From positions 124,001 to 188,000 of the forward strand of contig NZ_JABGCJ010000006.1 of the NCBI RefSeq assembly GCF_019799965.1: 64,000 nucleotides of DNA, written 5' to 3'. The DNA is from Modestobacter italicus (lineage in GTDB: Bacteria > Actinomycetota > Actinomycetes > Mycobacteriales > Geodermatophilaceae). The notes below the pieces were generated by a model. It was not told the DNA's origin, ran no database searches, and saw only the letters and a program-made list of their open reading frames with translations. Made by a program: the position numbers and the translations under genes. Positions 1-8,522 of the stretch are shown here, piece after piece. Position 1 is the stretch's first letter. Each line of letters begins with the position of its first letter.

Positions 1-315
1 ACGCACCCGTACTTCGTCGGCGGCACCGGGCACCAGAACTCCGCGGTGATGGAGCTCGTGCCGGGCACGGTGGCCAAGGGCGGCGCCGAGGGCGTGATCG
101 GCGTGGCCGGGCCTGACGGTCAGGCCGTGGCGATGAAGGTCGTCGACGGCAACCCGCGGGCCACCACGCTGCTGGCGCTGACCGTGCTCGGTGCCCTCGG
201 CGTCGACGTGTCGGCCGCGGCCGCCTGGACGTCGGTGCCGGTGCTCGGCGGCGGCGTGCCGGTCGGCGCGATCGAGCCGGGCGCCGACGTCCAGGCCTGG
301 CTGGAGAGCCGGTGA
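1..315 (+). CDS. L-asparaginase II family protein, 3' part only
   Basis: The coding frame is open from the first base of the window, so the 5' part lies outside. The visible ~104 residues contain HPYFVGGTGHQNSAVMELVP and AKGGAEGVIGVA, followed by AMKVVDGNPRA. This GTG...KGGAEG...LKxxDGxxRA pattern is typical of the asparaginase II family (PF06089), cytoplasmic amidohydrolases that release ammonia from asparagine. The family call rests on these motifs only. The stop overlaps the start of the cutC gene by four bases (GTGA), so the two are very likely translated from one transcript. Confidence 0.8.
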   Translation, partial: THPYFVGGTGHQNSAVMELVPGTVAKGGAEGVIGVAGPDGQAVAMKVVDGNPRATTLLALTVLGALGVDVSAAAAWTSVPVLGGGVPVGAIEPGADVQAWLESR

Positions 316-1043
316 CCGCGGTCGAGATCTGCATCGACGACGTCGCCGGCGCCCCGATCGCCGAGGAGTGCGGCGCCGACCGGGTGGAGGTGTGCGCGGC
401 GCTGTCCGAGGGCGGGACGACGCCGTCCATCGGGCTGGTGCAGGCGGTGCTGGCCCGGGTGTCCCGGATCGGGGTGCAGGTGCTGATCCGGCCGCGCGCC
501 GGGGACTTCGTCTACTCCCCCGCCGAGGTCGACGTGATGCTCGCCGACATCGCCGCCGTCCGGGCGCTCGACGCCGCCGTGCCGGTGGGCTTCGTGGTGG
601 GTGCGCTGACCGCCGACGGCGGGATCGACGTCGACGTGCTGGACCGGCTGGTCGCCGCGGCCGGGCCGTGCCCGGTGACGTTCCACCGCGCGTTCGACAC
701 CCTGCCCGACCTGCCGTGGGCGCTGCCGGTGCTGATCGAGGCCGGGGTGTCCCGGGTGCTCACCTCCGGTGGCGCGCCGACCGCCGCGGAGGGTGCGGAC
801 GTGCTGCGCCGGCTGGTGGAGCTCTCGGCCGGACGCATCGCGGTGCTGGCCGGCGGGTCGGTGCGCGGAGCGAACGTCGCCGCCCTCGTCGCGGAGACGG
901 GTGTGCCCGAGGTGCACCTGCGGGCGGCCGCGCCGGTCGCCGCGTCGGCCGGATCGGCCACCGCGGTCAGCTACGACGCCGTCCCGCGGCTGGCGACCTC
1001 CGCCGCCCCGATCCGCGACGTGGTCGAGGCGCTCGCGTCGTGA
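312..1043 (+). CDS. cutC: CutC family protein
   Basis: A 243-residue TIM-barrel-like protein close to the usual CutC length. Visible family features are VEICIDDVAGAPIAEECGADRVEVC at the N-terminus (given here only as the start of strand 1 and helix 1), LIRPRAGDFVYS near residue 60, VTFHRAFD near residue 118, LTSGG near residue 150 and the C-terminal VHLRAAA. CutC is annotated as a copper homeostasis protein, but its biochemical role is uncertain. GTG start at 312 overlaps the upstream asparaginase stop, and the stop at 1041-1043 overlaps the next GTG start. The gene sits inside an asparaginase-cutC-ROK transcription unit, which hints at a metabolic rather than a metal-specific role (inference). 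Confidence 0.88.
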   Translation: MTAVEICIDDVAGAPIAEECGADRVEVCAALSEGGTTPSIGLVQAVLARVSRIGVQVLIRPRAGDFVYSPAEVDVMLADIAAVRALDAAVPVGFVVGALTADGGIDVDVLDRLVAAAGPCPVTFHRAFDTLPDLPWALPVLIEAGVSRVLTSGGAPTAAEGADVLRRLVELSAGRIAVLAGGSVRGANVAALVAETGVPEVHLRAAAPVAASAGSATAVSYDAVPRLATSAAPIRDVVEALAS

Positions 1044-2002
1044 GCTCGGGTGCAGCGGTGCTGGCGATCGATGTCGGCGGCAGCTCGATGAAGGGCGCGG
1101 TCGTCACCCGGGACGGGCGGCCGGTGGTGGTCGAGCGCTGGCCCACCGACCCAGCGACGGACACCGTCGGCGCGATCGCCGGCCACCTCCGCGCACTGGC
1201 CGTCGTGGCGGGCGACCACGACCTGGACGTCGTCGGCGCCGGCGTGGTGACCCCCGGGATGATCGACGAGGCGAGCGGCACCGTCGTCTACGCGTCCAAC
1301 CTCGATTGGCGCGACGTGCCGCTGCGCGCCCAACTGGCCGCCGCGACCGGCCTGCCGGTCGTCACCGGCCACGACGTCCGGACGGCGGGCCTGGCCGAGC
1401 AGCTGCTCGGTGCGGCGCGCGGCGTCTCCGACTTCGTGCTCGTCACGATCGGCACCGGCGTCGCCGCGGCGCTGGTCACCGACGGCCGGCCGGTCACCGG
1501 CGACGGCGGGGCCGCCGGCGAGCTCGGCCACATCCCTCTCGTCCCGGGTGGCGAGGCCTGCACCTGCGGCCAGTTCGGCTGCCTGGAGGTCTACGCCTCC
1601 GGCGCCGGCCTGGCCCGCCGGTACGCCGCTCTCTCCGGTGTCCTGTTGCCAGCGGAGGACGTCGTGGCCCGGCTCGGTGCCGACCCACACGCCGACCGGG
1701 TCTGGGCCGAGGCGATGGCCGTGCTCGCGCAGGGCCTGGTGACCGCGACCCTGCTGCTGGACCCGACCACGATCGTGCTCGGCGGTGGCTTCACCGCCGC
1801 CGGCGACGCCCTGCTGGAGCCGGTACGCGCCGCCCTGGCCGCCGGCCTGGCCTGGCGCGCCGCCCCACCGGTCAAGCTGGCCGAACTCGGCAGCGAAGCC
1901 GGCTGGATCGGCGCCGCCGCCCTCGCCCTCCGCCACGCCGGTCACCCCGACGCCCTTCAGACCTGGACCCGAGCCCCCTTCCTCGGAGCCCCCACCCCCT
2001 GA
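1040..2002 (+). CDS. ROK family sugar kinase (glucokinase-like)
   Basis: A 320-residue protein beginning AVLAIDVGGSSMKGAVV, the phosphate-1 motif of the ASKHA fold. LVTIGTGVAAALV is a second phosphate loop. AGELGHIPL and the zinc motif CTCGQFGCLE (CxCGxxGCxE) define the ROK family, and LGGGF lies near the C-terminus. ROK kinases phosphorylate glucose, N-acetylglucosamine, N-acetylmannosamine or related sugars with ATP; the exact sugar cannot be read here. No DNA-binding N-terminal domain is present, so it is the kinase rather than the repressor type. GTG start at 1040 overlaps the cutC stop by four bases. A strong hairpin follows the stop. Confidence 0.88.
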   Translation: MSSGAAVLAIDVGGSSMKGAVVTRDGRPVVVERWPTDPATDTVGAIAGHLRALAVVAGDHDLDVVGAGVVTPGMIDEASGTVVYASNLDWRDVPLRAQLAAATGLPVVTGHDVRTAGLAEQLLGAARGVSDFVLVTIGTGVAAALVTDGRPVTGDGGAAGELGHIPLVPGGEACTCGQFGCLEVYASGAGLARRYAALSGVLLPAEDVVARLGADPHADRVWAEAMAVLAQGLVTATLLLDPTTIVLGGGFTAAGDALLEPVRAALAAGLAWRAAPPVKLAELGSEAGWIGAAALALRHAGHPDALQTWTRAPFLGAPTP

Positions 2003-2004
2003 CG

Positions 2005-2044
2005 CCCCCGGGCGGCCATGTTCGCCAACATGGCCGCCCGGGGG
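2005..2044. terminator. Perfect 18-bp hairpin between convergent genes (palindrome family B)
   Basis: Arms 2005-2022 and 2027-2044 are exact reverse complements around a CGCC loop. The core arms are GGCCATGTT and AACATGGCC. It starts three bases after the ROK stop and lies 3' of the RelE gene on the other strand, so it can end both transcripts. The same core recurs twice at 38851-38904. There is no T-run, as is usual in actinobacteria. Confidence 0.75.
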
Positions 2045-2062
2045 GCTCCGGATGGGATCGGC

Positions 2063-2347
2063 TCAGCCGGTCGGCGGCGGAGGGCGGTACGCCATGGCTC
2101 GGTGCGCAACGCGCACCACGAGGACCGTTCTGGTCGGCTCGTCGATGACGATGAGCACCCGGAAGTCGCCACGGCGGGCGCTGCGCAGCCCCTCGAACTC
2201 ACCTGTCAGTGGCTTGCTCAACCGCAGCGGATTCTCCGCCAGGACTGCGGTGATGAACTCGACGACGGCCGGCGCCACCCGGGGCGGGAGCTGTCGCAGT
2301 TGGCGGTGCGCCGCCGAGGAGATCCGGACGTCGTAGGGCGAGCTCAC
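2063..2347 (-). CDS. RelE/ParE-type toxin
   Basis: A 94-residue basic protein of RelE size. It starts SPYDVRISSAAHRQLRQLPP, followed by NPLRLSKPLTGEFEGLRSAR and the RxGDFRVLIVIDE...VLVVRVAHR core. This is the common RelE/StbE layout: the conserved Arg of RxGDFR and a C-terminal basic tail that in RelE-type toxins contacts mRNA in the ribosomal A site. It would cleave mRNA on translating ribosomes (family knowledge). It overlaps the upstream antitoxin gene by four bases, the usual antitoxin-toxin arrangement. Confidence 0.85.
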   Translation of the reverse strand: MSSPYDVRISSAAHRQLRQLPPRVAPAVVEFITAVLAENPLRLSKPLTGEFEGLRSARRGDFRVLIVIDEPTRTVLVVRVAHRAMAYRPPPPTG

Positions 2348-2616
2348 TCCGGGAGCCCGAACTCCGTCCGGACGTCCTGAGCGCTCGTGGTCGTCCCCTC
2401 GGCCAGTTCCCGACGGGCCGACTCGACGTCCTCGCGGACCCCCGGCTGCGACAGCCAGAAGATCGTCTCGTGCAGCGAGTCCAGATCGGACTTCGCCATC
2501 AGCACGGCCGCCTCACGACCGTGCCGGGTGATCGTCACGATGTCGTGCGTGGTCTCCGCCGCCTCGACCAACGCAGACAACTTGTCCTTGGCCTCGCTCA
2601 GCGGCACGGTCGTCAT
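2344..2616 (-). CDS. Phd/YefM-family antitoxin
   Basis: A 90-residue protein beginning TTVPLSEAKDKLSALVEAAE, then HDIVTITRHGREAAVLMAKSD: the Phd/YefM DNA-binding N-terminal fold (xRxGxxxAVLM). The charged C-terminal part (about residues 55-90) would wrap the toxin. Members bind the toxin and repress their own promoter. The gene is first in the pair. A GGAG sequence lies a few bases before the ATG, and the AT-richer stretch just upstream (GGCTAAACTGG around 2617-2630 on the minus strand) is the likely promoter/operator. Confidence 0.85.
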   Translation of the reverse strand: MTTVPLSEAKDKLSALVEAAETTHDIVTITRHGREAAVLMAKSDLDSLHETIFWLSQPGVREDVESARRELAEGTTTSAQDVRTEFGLPE

Positions 2617-2790
2617 GTCTCCAGTTTAGCCAGAACTCAGGCCAGATAGCGCCATGAGCCGAGTGCTCACCGACGAGCCCGCACCTGCACTGTCTGAGCG
2701 CCTACCGACCGCGGGCGGACTCGTCCACACCCGCCCTTGCCCGACCACGTCGCCCCGACGACACCGTCTGCATGCCGGTCAGACCCCGAA

Positions 2791-2814
2791 GGGCCAAAGT
2801 CGCGACTTTGGCCC
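2791..2814. repeat. 24-nt perfect palindrome, family A
   Basis: GGGCCAAAGTCG followed directly by its reverse complement, with imperfect extension on both sides (CCGA / TCGG separated by a mismatch). It lies eight bases beyond the stop of the minus-strand glucosidase. An identical 24-nt core occurs at 25818-25841, again at a stop codon. It could act as a terminator or REP-like element. With no loop, it may be a protein-binding or cruciform site rather than a classical terminator. Confidence 0.7.
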
Positions 2815-2822
2815 CTCGGAAG

Positions 2823-5552
2823 TCACGACCAGCGGGGGTCGGCGGGGAGGCGGGGGTTGAGCAGGTGGGCAACCAGCGCCGTCCAGCCCGTCTGGTGTGT
2901 CGCGCCCAGCCCCTCGCCGGTGTCGCCGTCGAAGAACTCGCTGAAGCTCGGGTGCTCCCTCCACAGCGGTGAGTCGCTGGACTCGATCCGCTTGCCGTCG
3001 GCCGGCCGCTTGCCGTCGACCGGGCGGAACAGCCCGGTCAGCGAGCTGTCGATCAGGTCGGCGGCCTCGACCAGGGTGCGGTGGTTGCCCGAACCGGTCG
3101 GGATCTCGATGGTGAACGAGTCGCCGTAGTGCCGGCCCAGCGTGCGCAGCTTGTCGGCCAACAGAACGTTCACCGGGAACCACACCGGCCCGCGCCAGTT
3201 GGAGTTGCCGCCGAACAGCTTGGTGCGCGACTCCCCCGGCTCGTACTCGATGGAGACGTCCCGCCCGCCCACGTTGGCGAACACCTGCCCGGTCGACTTT
3301 GACAGCGAGCGGATGCCGAACGGCGACAGGAACTCCTCGCTGTCGAACATCCGCTGCAGGATGCGCTGCAGCCGCTCCTTGCTGACCAGCGACAGGATCA
3401 TCTTCCGACCCTCGGGCGTCGACCGGCTCCGCAGCGGGCCCATCAGCTCCGGACGGCGCTTCTGCAGCCACCGCACCCGCGCGGCGACGTCCGGCAATTG
3501 GCTCACCCACTGCGGGATCTCGGTGGCCGCCAGGATCGGCAGCAGCCCGACCATCGAGCGCACCCGCAGCGGCTCCGACGTCCCGTCCGGGGCGACCAGC
3601 ACGTCGTAGAAGAAGCCGTCGTCCTCGTGCCAGAGCTTCACCTCCTGCGAGCCGAAGGCGTTCATCGCCTGCGAGATCGCCAGGAAGTGCTCGAAGAACT
3701 TGGTCGCGACGCCGTCCCAGGCCTGGTCGTGGCGGGACAGCTCGAGGGCGATCTTCAGCATCTGCTGGCAGTAGAACGCCATCCAGCTGGTTGCATCGGA
3801 CTGCTCCAGCCGGTAGCCGGGCGGCAGCGGCGCGGACCGGTCGAACAGCGCGATGTTGTCCATCCCGAGGAAGCCGCCCTCGAAGACGTTCGAGCCGTCG
3901 GCGTCCTTGCGGTTGACCCACCAGCTGAAGTTCAGCAGCAGCTTGGTGAACACCCGGATCAGGAACTCGCGGTCGCGGCCTCCGTCGAGCCGGTAGACGT
4001 GCCAGGCGGCCCAGGCGTGCACCGGCGGGTTGACGTCACCGAACGCCCACTCGTAGGCCGGCAGCTGGCCGTTGGGGTGCATCGCCCACTCGCGGCACAT
4101 GAGCAGCAACTGCTCCTTGGCGAACGCCGGGTCGACGTGCGCCAGCGGCAGGCAGTGGAAGGCGGTGTCCCACGCGGCGAACCACGGGTACTCCCACTCG
4201 TCGGGCATGGATATGACGTCGGCCAGCGCCAGGTGCCGCCAGGCGGTGTTGCGCCCGCCGCGCTTCTTGCGCTCCTCGGGGGCCGGCTCGTCGGGGCTGC
4301 CGTCCAGCCACTGGGCGACGTCGTAGCGGTAGAGCTGCTTGGTCCACAGCAGGCCGGCGTAGGCGCGGCGGGCGACGTGCCGGTCGTCGGCGGGCAGGCT
4401 CGGGTGGATGACGTCGGCGTAGAACTCGTCGGCGTCGGCCCTGCGAGCGGCCAGGACGGCGTCGAACTCCGCACCGAACGTCTCGTCGTCCGGAGCCGCC
4501 TGGCTCAGCCGCAGCTTGACGGTGACGGTCTCCCCCGGCGCGACGGAGTCCCAGCGGTACCAGAACGCGGCCTTGGTACCGGTGTCGGCGGGGTTGACCG
4601 CCGAGGTGTCGCCGTGGGCGACGCGGCGGTTGATCCCGTCCTTGGGGTACCGGCTGGCGTTGCGCTCGGCGCCGAAGAGGGCGACGGCGTTGGTCTCGTT
4701 GTCGCAGAAGAGCACCTCGGGGGCGCCCTCCGCGGCCAGGACGTAGCGGCCGAGGTAGCCGTGCTCGGCCTCGATCGCCTCCAGGCCGTTGACGGCCAGC
4801 GTCGGGGCGAGCAGCTGGGTGAGCACGCCCTGTCGCTTGTCGCCGCCCCACGACCAGGTGTTGCGGAACCAGACCTGCGGCAGCAGGTGCAGCGGCGCGG
4901 CCTCGGGCCCGTGGTTGGTGGCGGTCACCACGATGCAGACGTCGTCCGGGGCGTCCTTGGCGTAGGTGACCTGGACGTCGAAGAACCGGTCGCCGTCGAG
5001 GACGCCGGTGTCGGCGAGCTCGTACTCCCGCTCGTCGCGGCTGCGACGGGCGTTCTCCGCGCGCAGCTCGCCGTAGGGGAACTCGGCCTGCGGATAGCGG
5101 TAGAGCCACTGCATCCAGGAGTGCGTGGGCGTGCCGTCGACGGCCCACCAGTACTCCTTGGCGTCCTCGCCGTGGTTGCCCTCGGCGTTGGTCAACCCGA
5201 ACAGCCGCTCCTTGAGCACCGGGTCGTGGCCGTTCCACATGGCGACGGAGAAGTTGAGGAAGCCGTAACGGTCGCAGATGCCGCCCAGGCCGTCCTCGCC
5301 CCAGCGGTAGGCGCGGGCGACGGCGTGGTCGAACGGGAACGACGCCCAGGCGTCGGAGTCGGCGGAGTAGTCCTCGCGGACGGTCCCCCACTGCCGCCCC
5401 GCCAGGTACGGGCCCCACATCCGCCACGGTGCGGACATGTCGGCGGACTCGGCGAGCCGGGCGTGCTCGGCGCTGCGCGGGGTCGGGGTGTCTCGGGGAG
5501 CGGGCGCCGGGTCCACGTGCTGGAGCGGGGCGCCGGGTTCAGCGGCAGACAC
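2823..5552 (-). CDS. GH63 / MGH1-like glucosidase
   Basis: About 909 residues with the hallmarks of bacterial GH63-type proteins (mannosylglycerate-hydrolase-like fold): WGTVREDYSADSDAWASFP and AYRWGEDGLGGICDRYGFLN near the N-terminus, KEYWWAVDGTPTHSWMQW, and in the (alpha/alpha)6 barrel EWEYPWFAAWDTAFHCLPLA, GQLPAYEWAFGDVNPPVHAW and FGGNSNWRGPVWFPVN. The acidic residues in the WDTAF and WAFGDVNPP blocks are in the region of the family's catalytic acids. No signal peptide is evident, so it is probably cytoplasmic. Substrate is unknown; alpha-glucosides, trehalose-like or glucosylglycerate compounds are possible. Several in-frame GTG codons exist upstream; 5552 is a compromise, since GGAGG lies very close to it and 5612 is also possible. 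Confidence 0.82.
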   Translation of the reverse strand: MSAAEPGAPLQHVDPAPAPRDTPTPRSAEHARLAESADMSAPWRMWGPYLAGRQWGTVREDYSADSDAWASFPFDHAVARAYRWGEDGLGGICDRYGFLNFSVAMWNGHDPVLKERLFGLTNAEGNHGEDAKEYWWAVDGTPTHSWMQWLYRYPQAEFPYGELRAENARRSRDEREYELADTGVLDGDRFFDVQVTYAKDAPDDVCIVVTATNHGPEAAPLHLLPQVWFRNTWSWGGDKRQGVLTQLLAPTLAVNGLEAIEAEHGYLGRYVLAAEGAPEVLFCDNETNAVALFGAERNASRYPKDGINRRVAHGDTSAVNPADTGTKAAFWYRWDSVAPGETVTVKLRLSQAAPDDETFGAEFDAVLAARRADADEFYADVIHPSLPADDRHVARRAYAGLLWTKQLYRYDVAQWLDGSPDEPAPEERKKRGGRNTAWRHLALADVISMPDEWEYPWFAAWDTAFHCLPLAHVDPAFAKEQLLLMCREWAMHPNGQLPAYEWAFGDVNPPVHAWAAWHVYRLDGGRDREFLIRVFTKLLLNFSWWVNRKDADGSNVFEGGFLGMDNIALFDRSAPLPPGYRLEQSDATSWMAFYCQQMLKIALELSRHDQAWDGVATKFFEHFLAISQAMNAFGSQEVKLWHEDDGFFYDVLVAPDGTSEPLRVRSMVGLLPILAATEIPQWVSQLPDVAARVRWLQKRRPELMGPLRSRSTPEGRKMILSLVSKERLQRILQRMFDSEEFLSPFGIRSLSKSTGQVFANVGGRDVSIEYEPGESRTKLFGGNSNWRGPVWFPVNVLLADKLRTLGRHYGDSFTIEIPTGSGNHRTLVEAADLIDSSLTGLFRPVDGKRPADGKRIESSDSPLWREHPSFSEFFDGDTGEGLGATHQTGWTALVAHLLNPRLPADPRWS

Positions 5553-5662
5553 GACCTCCACAGTGCCACGGCCGGGTTGCGTGCAAGTGTCGTACGCGGC
5601 CGTCCGAGACACGACTCACCACCGGGCGCCCCGCCCGCCGCATCCGCCCCGGGTGCTCGACG

Positions 5663-6622
5663 TCAGAGGGACGGCTCGCAGGCGCCGGCTCCGAGCCGAC
5701 TCAGCCCGGCGAGGTCGCCTGCCGCGAAGTCCAGCACGTCGGACGTCGTCGGGTACATGAGCTGCGTCGGGTCGTCCACGTGGTCCAGGCCCACCAGGTG
5801 CGCGAACTCGTGCAGCACGATCGCGCGGGCGACGGCCTGACCACCCGGCCGGCTGAGGATGTCGGTGAACTGGGCAGCGTCCAGCTCGACGGCGCCGGTG
5901 ACGTAGACACCCGGGCCGTCGCCGACGGAGACCGCGAGGCTGCCGGCCTGGCCCGCGACGTCGGCGGCGAAGTCGGGCTGCTCGGTGACGGTGTCCCAGG
6001 TGACGAGCACGGGCGCCCAGCGGTCGCCGTACCGGTCGGGCTGGAAGGGTTGACGCTGCTCGTCCGGGGCCTCGTCGGTGGCGCCGTCGACGATGAACCT
6101 CAGCCCCGTGACCGCGGACATCTGGGCGACGGCATCGGTGATGAGCTGTTCGCCGCCGTACGGGGCGTTGTCCGGCCGGACGACGTAGTGCACCGGCCGG
6201 CACGGGTCATAGGCGACCGGCGTGACGCCGTCGTCCTGGAGCTGGGCGAAGGCGAAGGTCCCACCGGCTGCTGGCGGTGTCAGGGGCGTGCCGAGCCGGC
6301 CGTCGGATGCCTCCACGCCCGGACTCGGCGCAGTGCGGTCGGCGTCCGTCGTGGCGACGCCGGGCAGCAGACCGAGGAACCACGCCGCTGAGAGGACAGC
6401 GACCACCACCACCGCTGTCCCGATGCCCGCCCACGGGCGCTGCTTCCGCGCCGGGAGAGCGGGTGGCTCCGCTGGAGTCCAGGCGCGCCAGGCCGCCGAC
6501 GGCTGCCTTCCCCCGACCGCCTCGTCGAGCACCCACTGCGGCACCCGGCCGGTCGGCGACGTGCGGAGGCCGCGAGGTGTTTGCGACCGACCGTCCTGCT
6601 GCTGGCGCACTGATCCCCCCAT
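5663..6622 (-). CDS. Membrane-anchored matrixin-like zinc metalloprotease
   Basis: About 319 residues. A Pro/Arg-rich cytoplasmic N-terminus is followed by one membrane segment around residues 73-95 (AGIGTAVVVVAVLSAAWFLG). The outer domain ends with the metzincin zinc site HEFAHLVGLDH (HExxHxxGxxH, about residues 271-281). The LMYP that follows resembles the Met-turn. A Y-D-P-C-R-P-V-H-Y-V-V segment precedes the catalytic part, as in many actinobacterial matrixin-like proteins. The zinc ligands and catalytic Glu are intact, so it should be active. Target unknown. The GTG at 6610, preceded by GGGGGGA, is an equally plausible start; an ATG at 6682 would need an extra basic leader. Confidence 0.78.
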   Translation of the reverse strand: MGGSVRQQQDGRSQTPRGLRTSPTGRVPQWVLDEAVGGRQPSAAWRAWTPAEPPALPARKQRPWAGIGTAVVVVAVLSAAWFLGLLPGVATTDADRTAPSPGVEASDGRLGTPLTPPAAGGTFAFAQLQDDGVTPVAYDPCRPVHYVVRPDNAPYGGEQLITDAVAQMSAVTGLRFIVDGATDEAPDEQRQPFQPDRYGDRWAPVLVTWDTVTEQPDFAADVAGQAGSLAVSVGDGPGVYVTGAVELDAAQFTDILSRPGGQAVARAIVLHEFAHLVGLDHVDDPTQLMYPTTSDVLDFAAGDLAGLSRLGAGACEPSL

Positions 6623-6710
6623 CGGCCGGTCCCGTTCCGTTGTCCTTCGTAGTGGACGGGTGGCTCTCGATGGACCCCTCATCGCCCCTTCGGGGCAGGG
6701 TGCTCGGCCC

Positions 6711-8477
6711 TCAGCGCACGTTGGAGAAGGCGCCGTCCACCGACCGGGCGTCGAGCCACACCGCCAGCTCGGTGACCGGCATCGGCCGGCCGTACAGCCA
6801 GCCCTGGCCGTACCGGCAGCCGAGCCGGCGCAGTGCGGCGTCCTGCTCGGCGGTCTCCACGCCCTCGGCGACCAGCCCGAGGCCCAGGTTGTCGGCGAGC
6901 GCCACGATGCTGGCCAGCAGCTGCTCGCGGCGCGGGGACGTGGTGATCGTCGCGGTGAACGACGTGTCGAGCTTGAGGTGCTGGACGGGCAGCACGTCGA
7001 TCCGACTGAGCGAGGAGTACCCGGTGCCGAAGTCGTCGGCGGCGACGACCGGACCCAGCGCCATGAGCGCTTCCAGGTTCTGCCGGACGACGGCGACGTC
7101 GGACTCCAGCTGGGTCTCGGTGACCTCGACGATCACGTGGTCGGCCGGCCAGCCGAACTCGGCGAACAGCGCGGTCACCCGCGGCACGTAGCTCGGGTCG
7201 GCGAGCTCGTGCACCGACACGTTGATGCCGAGCCGCAGCTGCCGCCCGGTCGCGGCGCGGAGCGCGGTGAGCTGAGTGAGCGCGGTGCGCAGCACCTGCT
7301 CGCCGAGCGCGGGGATGAGGCCGTGCTGCTCGGCGAGGGCGACGAACTCGTCCGGCGGGACGGCGCCCCGCTCGGGGTGCTCCCAGCGGGCGAGCGCCTC
7401 GACGCCGATCACCCCGTCGGCGCCGAGTTCGACCACCGGCTGGTACGCGATGTCGAGGCCCCCGGCGGCGATCGCGGCCGCGAGCTCGGTGGCCAGCCGG
7501 CTGTCGCGGTCGCCGTCCAGGGCGCTGCGCCCGCGGCCGGCGGCCTTGGCGGAGTAGAGCGCGGCGTCGGCGCGGCGCATCAGCTGCGCCCCGGTCTCCC
7601 CGGGGACGTGCTGGGCGACCCCGCAGGAGACACCGGTGCCCAGGTCCAGCCCGGTGAGCCGCTCCACCAGGGCAAGCGTGGCGTCGCCGGTCAGGCCAGG
7701 GGTGAGCAGCGCGAACTCGTCGCCACCGTGCCGGGCGAGCACCGCGCCGGTGGGCAGCCGGGCGCCCCAGGTCTCTGCGGCCCGGACGAGCACCAGGTCG
7801 CCGGCCTCGTGCCCGTCGGTGTCGTTGATCTGCTTGAAGTGGTCGAGGTCGAGCAGCGCCGCGGACAGCGGTTCGCTGCGGCGGTCGGCGGCGGCGAGCA
7901 GCTCCTGCAGCGCGTCGTCGAAGCCGCGCCGGTTGGCCAGCCCGGTGAGGGGGTCACGGCTGGCGCTGGCCGCCCGCCGGGACAGGTCGCGGGCGACCGT
8001 GCCCAGCGCCACGACCACGGCGACCAGCGCCAGCGCGGTGGGCACCGGGACGTCGCCGCGCAGCACGAGCACCGTGGTGACCCCGACCAGCGCCGTCCCG
8101 AGGTGCACCACCGCCGGCCCGGGCCGGAAGAAGAAGAACGCGTCGACCGCGACGAAGCACACGATCGACGCGATCGCCAGCGCGGTGAGCGGGTCGGGAG
8201 CCAGCGCGACGGCGGTTCCGATCAGACCGGTGGCGGCACCGACCGGCAGGTGGAACGCGGCGCGCGGCCAGCGCGGACCCCAGTGGCCGAGCACGGCAGC
8301 GGTGAGCAGCGCGCCGGTCGCGATCCCCGCCACCGCCCAGCTGTGGTCGGAGTGCGGGCTCGCGCCGAGCAGGGCGAGCAGCCCGGCCACCCCGCCGAAG
8401 GCGTAGAAGACGGCGAGGACGCGCGCGGTCATCCGCGGCGTCGCGACCTCGGGCGCTCCCGACCGGACCTGCCGCAC
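6711..8477 (-). CDS. Membrane GGDEF-EAL protein (c-di-GMP turnover)
   Basis: 588 residues. Hydrophobic segments span about residues 20-170 (roughly five to six helices). The GGDEF domain follows (DPLTGLANRRGF at 175, active-site GGDEF at 251-255), then an EAL domain from about 320 to 588. The GGDEF motif is intact, but the inhibitory RxxD site is absent (PTGA at that place). The EAL side keeps the EAL motif, the Asn of GINVS, the Glu of VTETQ, DDFGTGYSSL, the Lys of LKLD and GQGWLYGRPMP. Both cyclase and phosphodiesterase activity are therefore possible. It lies 45 bases after a paralogue and is probably co-transcribed with it. The N-terminal part has no recognised ligand motif. Confidence 0.92.
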   Translation of the reverse strand: MRQVRSGAPEVATPRMTARVLAVFYAFGGVAGLLALLGASPHSDHSWAVAGIATGALLTAAVLGHWGPRWPRAAFHLPVGAATGLIGTAVALAPDPLTALAIASIVCFVAVDAFFFFRPGPAVVHLGTALVGVTTVLVLRGDVPVPTALALVAVVVALGTVARDLSRRAASASRDPLTGLANRRGFDDALQELLAAADRRSEPLSAALLDLDHFKQINDTDGHEAGDLVLVRAAETWGARLPTGAVLARHGGDEFALLTPGLTGDATLALVERLTGLDLGTGVSCGVAQHVPGETGAQLMRRADAALYSAKAAGRGRSALDGDRDSRLATELAAAIAAGGLDIAYQPVVELGADGVIGVEALARWEHPERGAVPPDEFVALAEQHGLIPALGEQVLRTALTQLTALRAATGRQLRLGINVSVHELADPSYVPRVTALFAEFGWPADHVIVEVTETQLESDVAVVRQNLEALMALGPVVAADDFGTGYSSLSRIDVLPVQHLKLDTSFTATITTSPRREQLLASIVALADNLGLGLVAEGVETAEQDAALRRLGCRYGQGWLYGRPMPVTELAVWLDARSVDGAFSNVR

Positions 8478-8522
8478 GAGCCGCCTCCTCCGCTGTCGCC
8501 TGCTCCGGAGCGGGGAGCCGCC

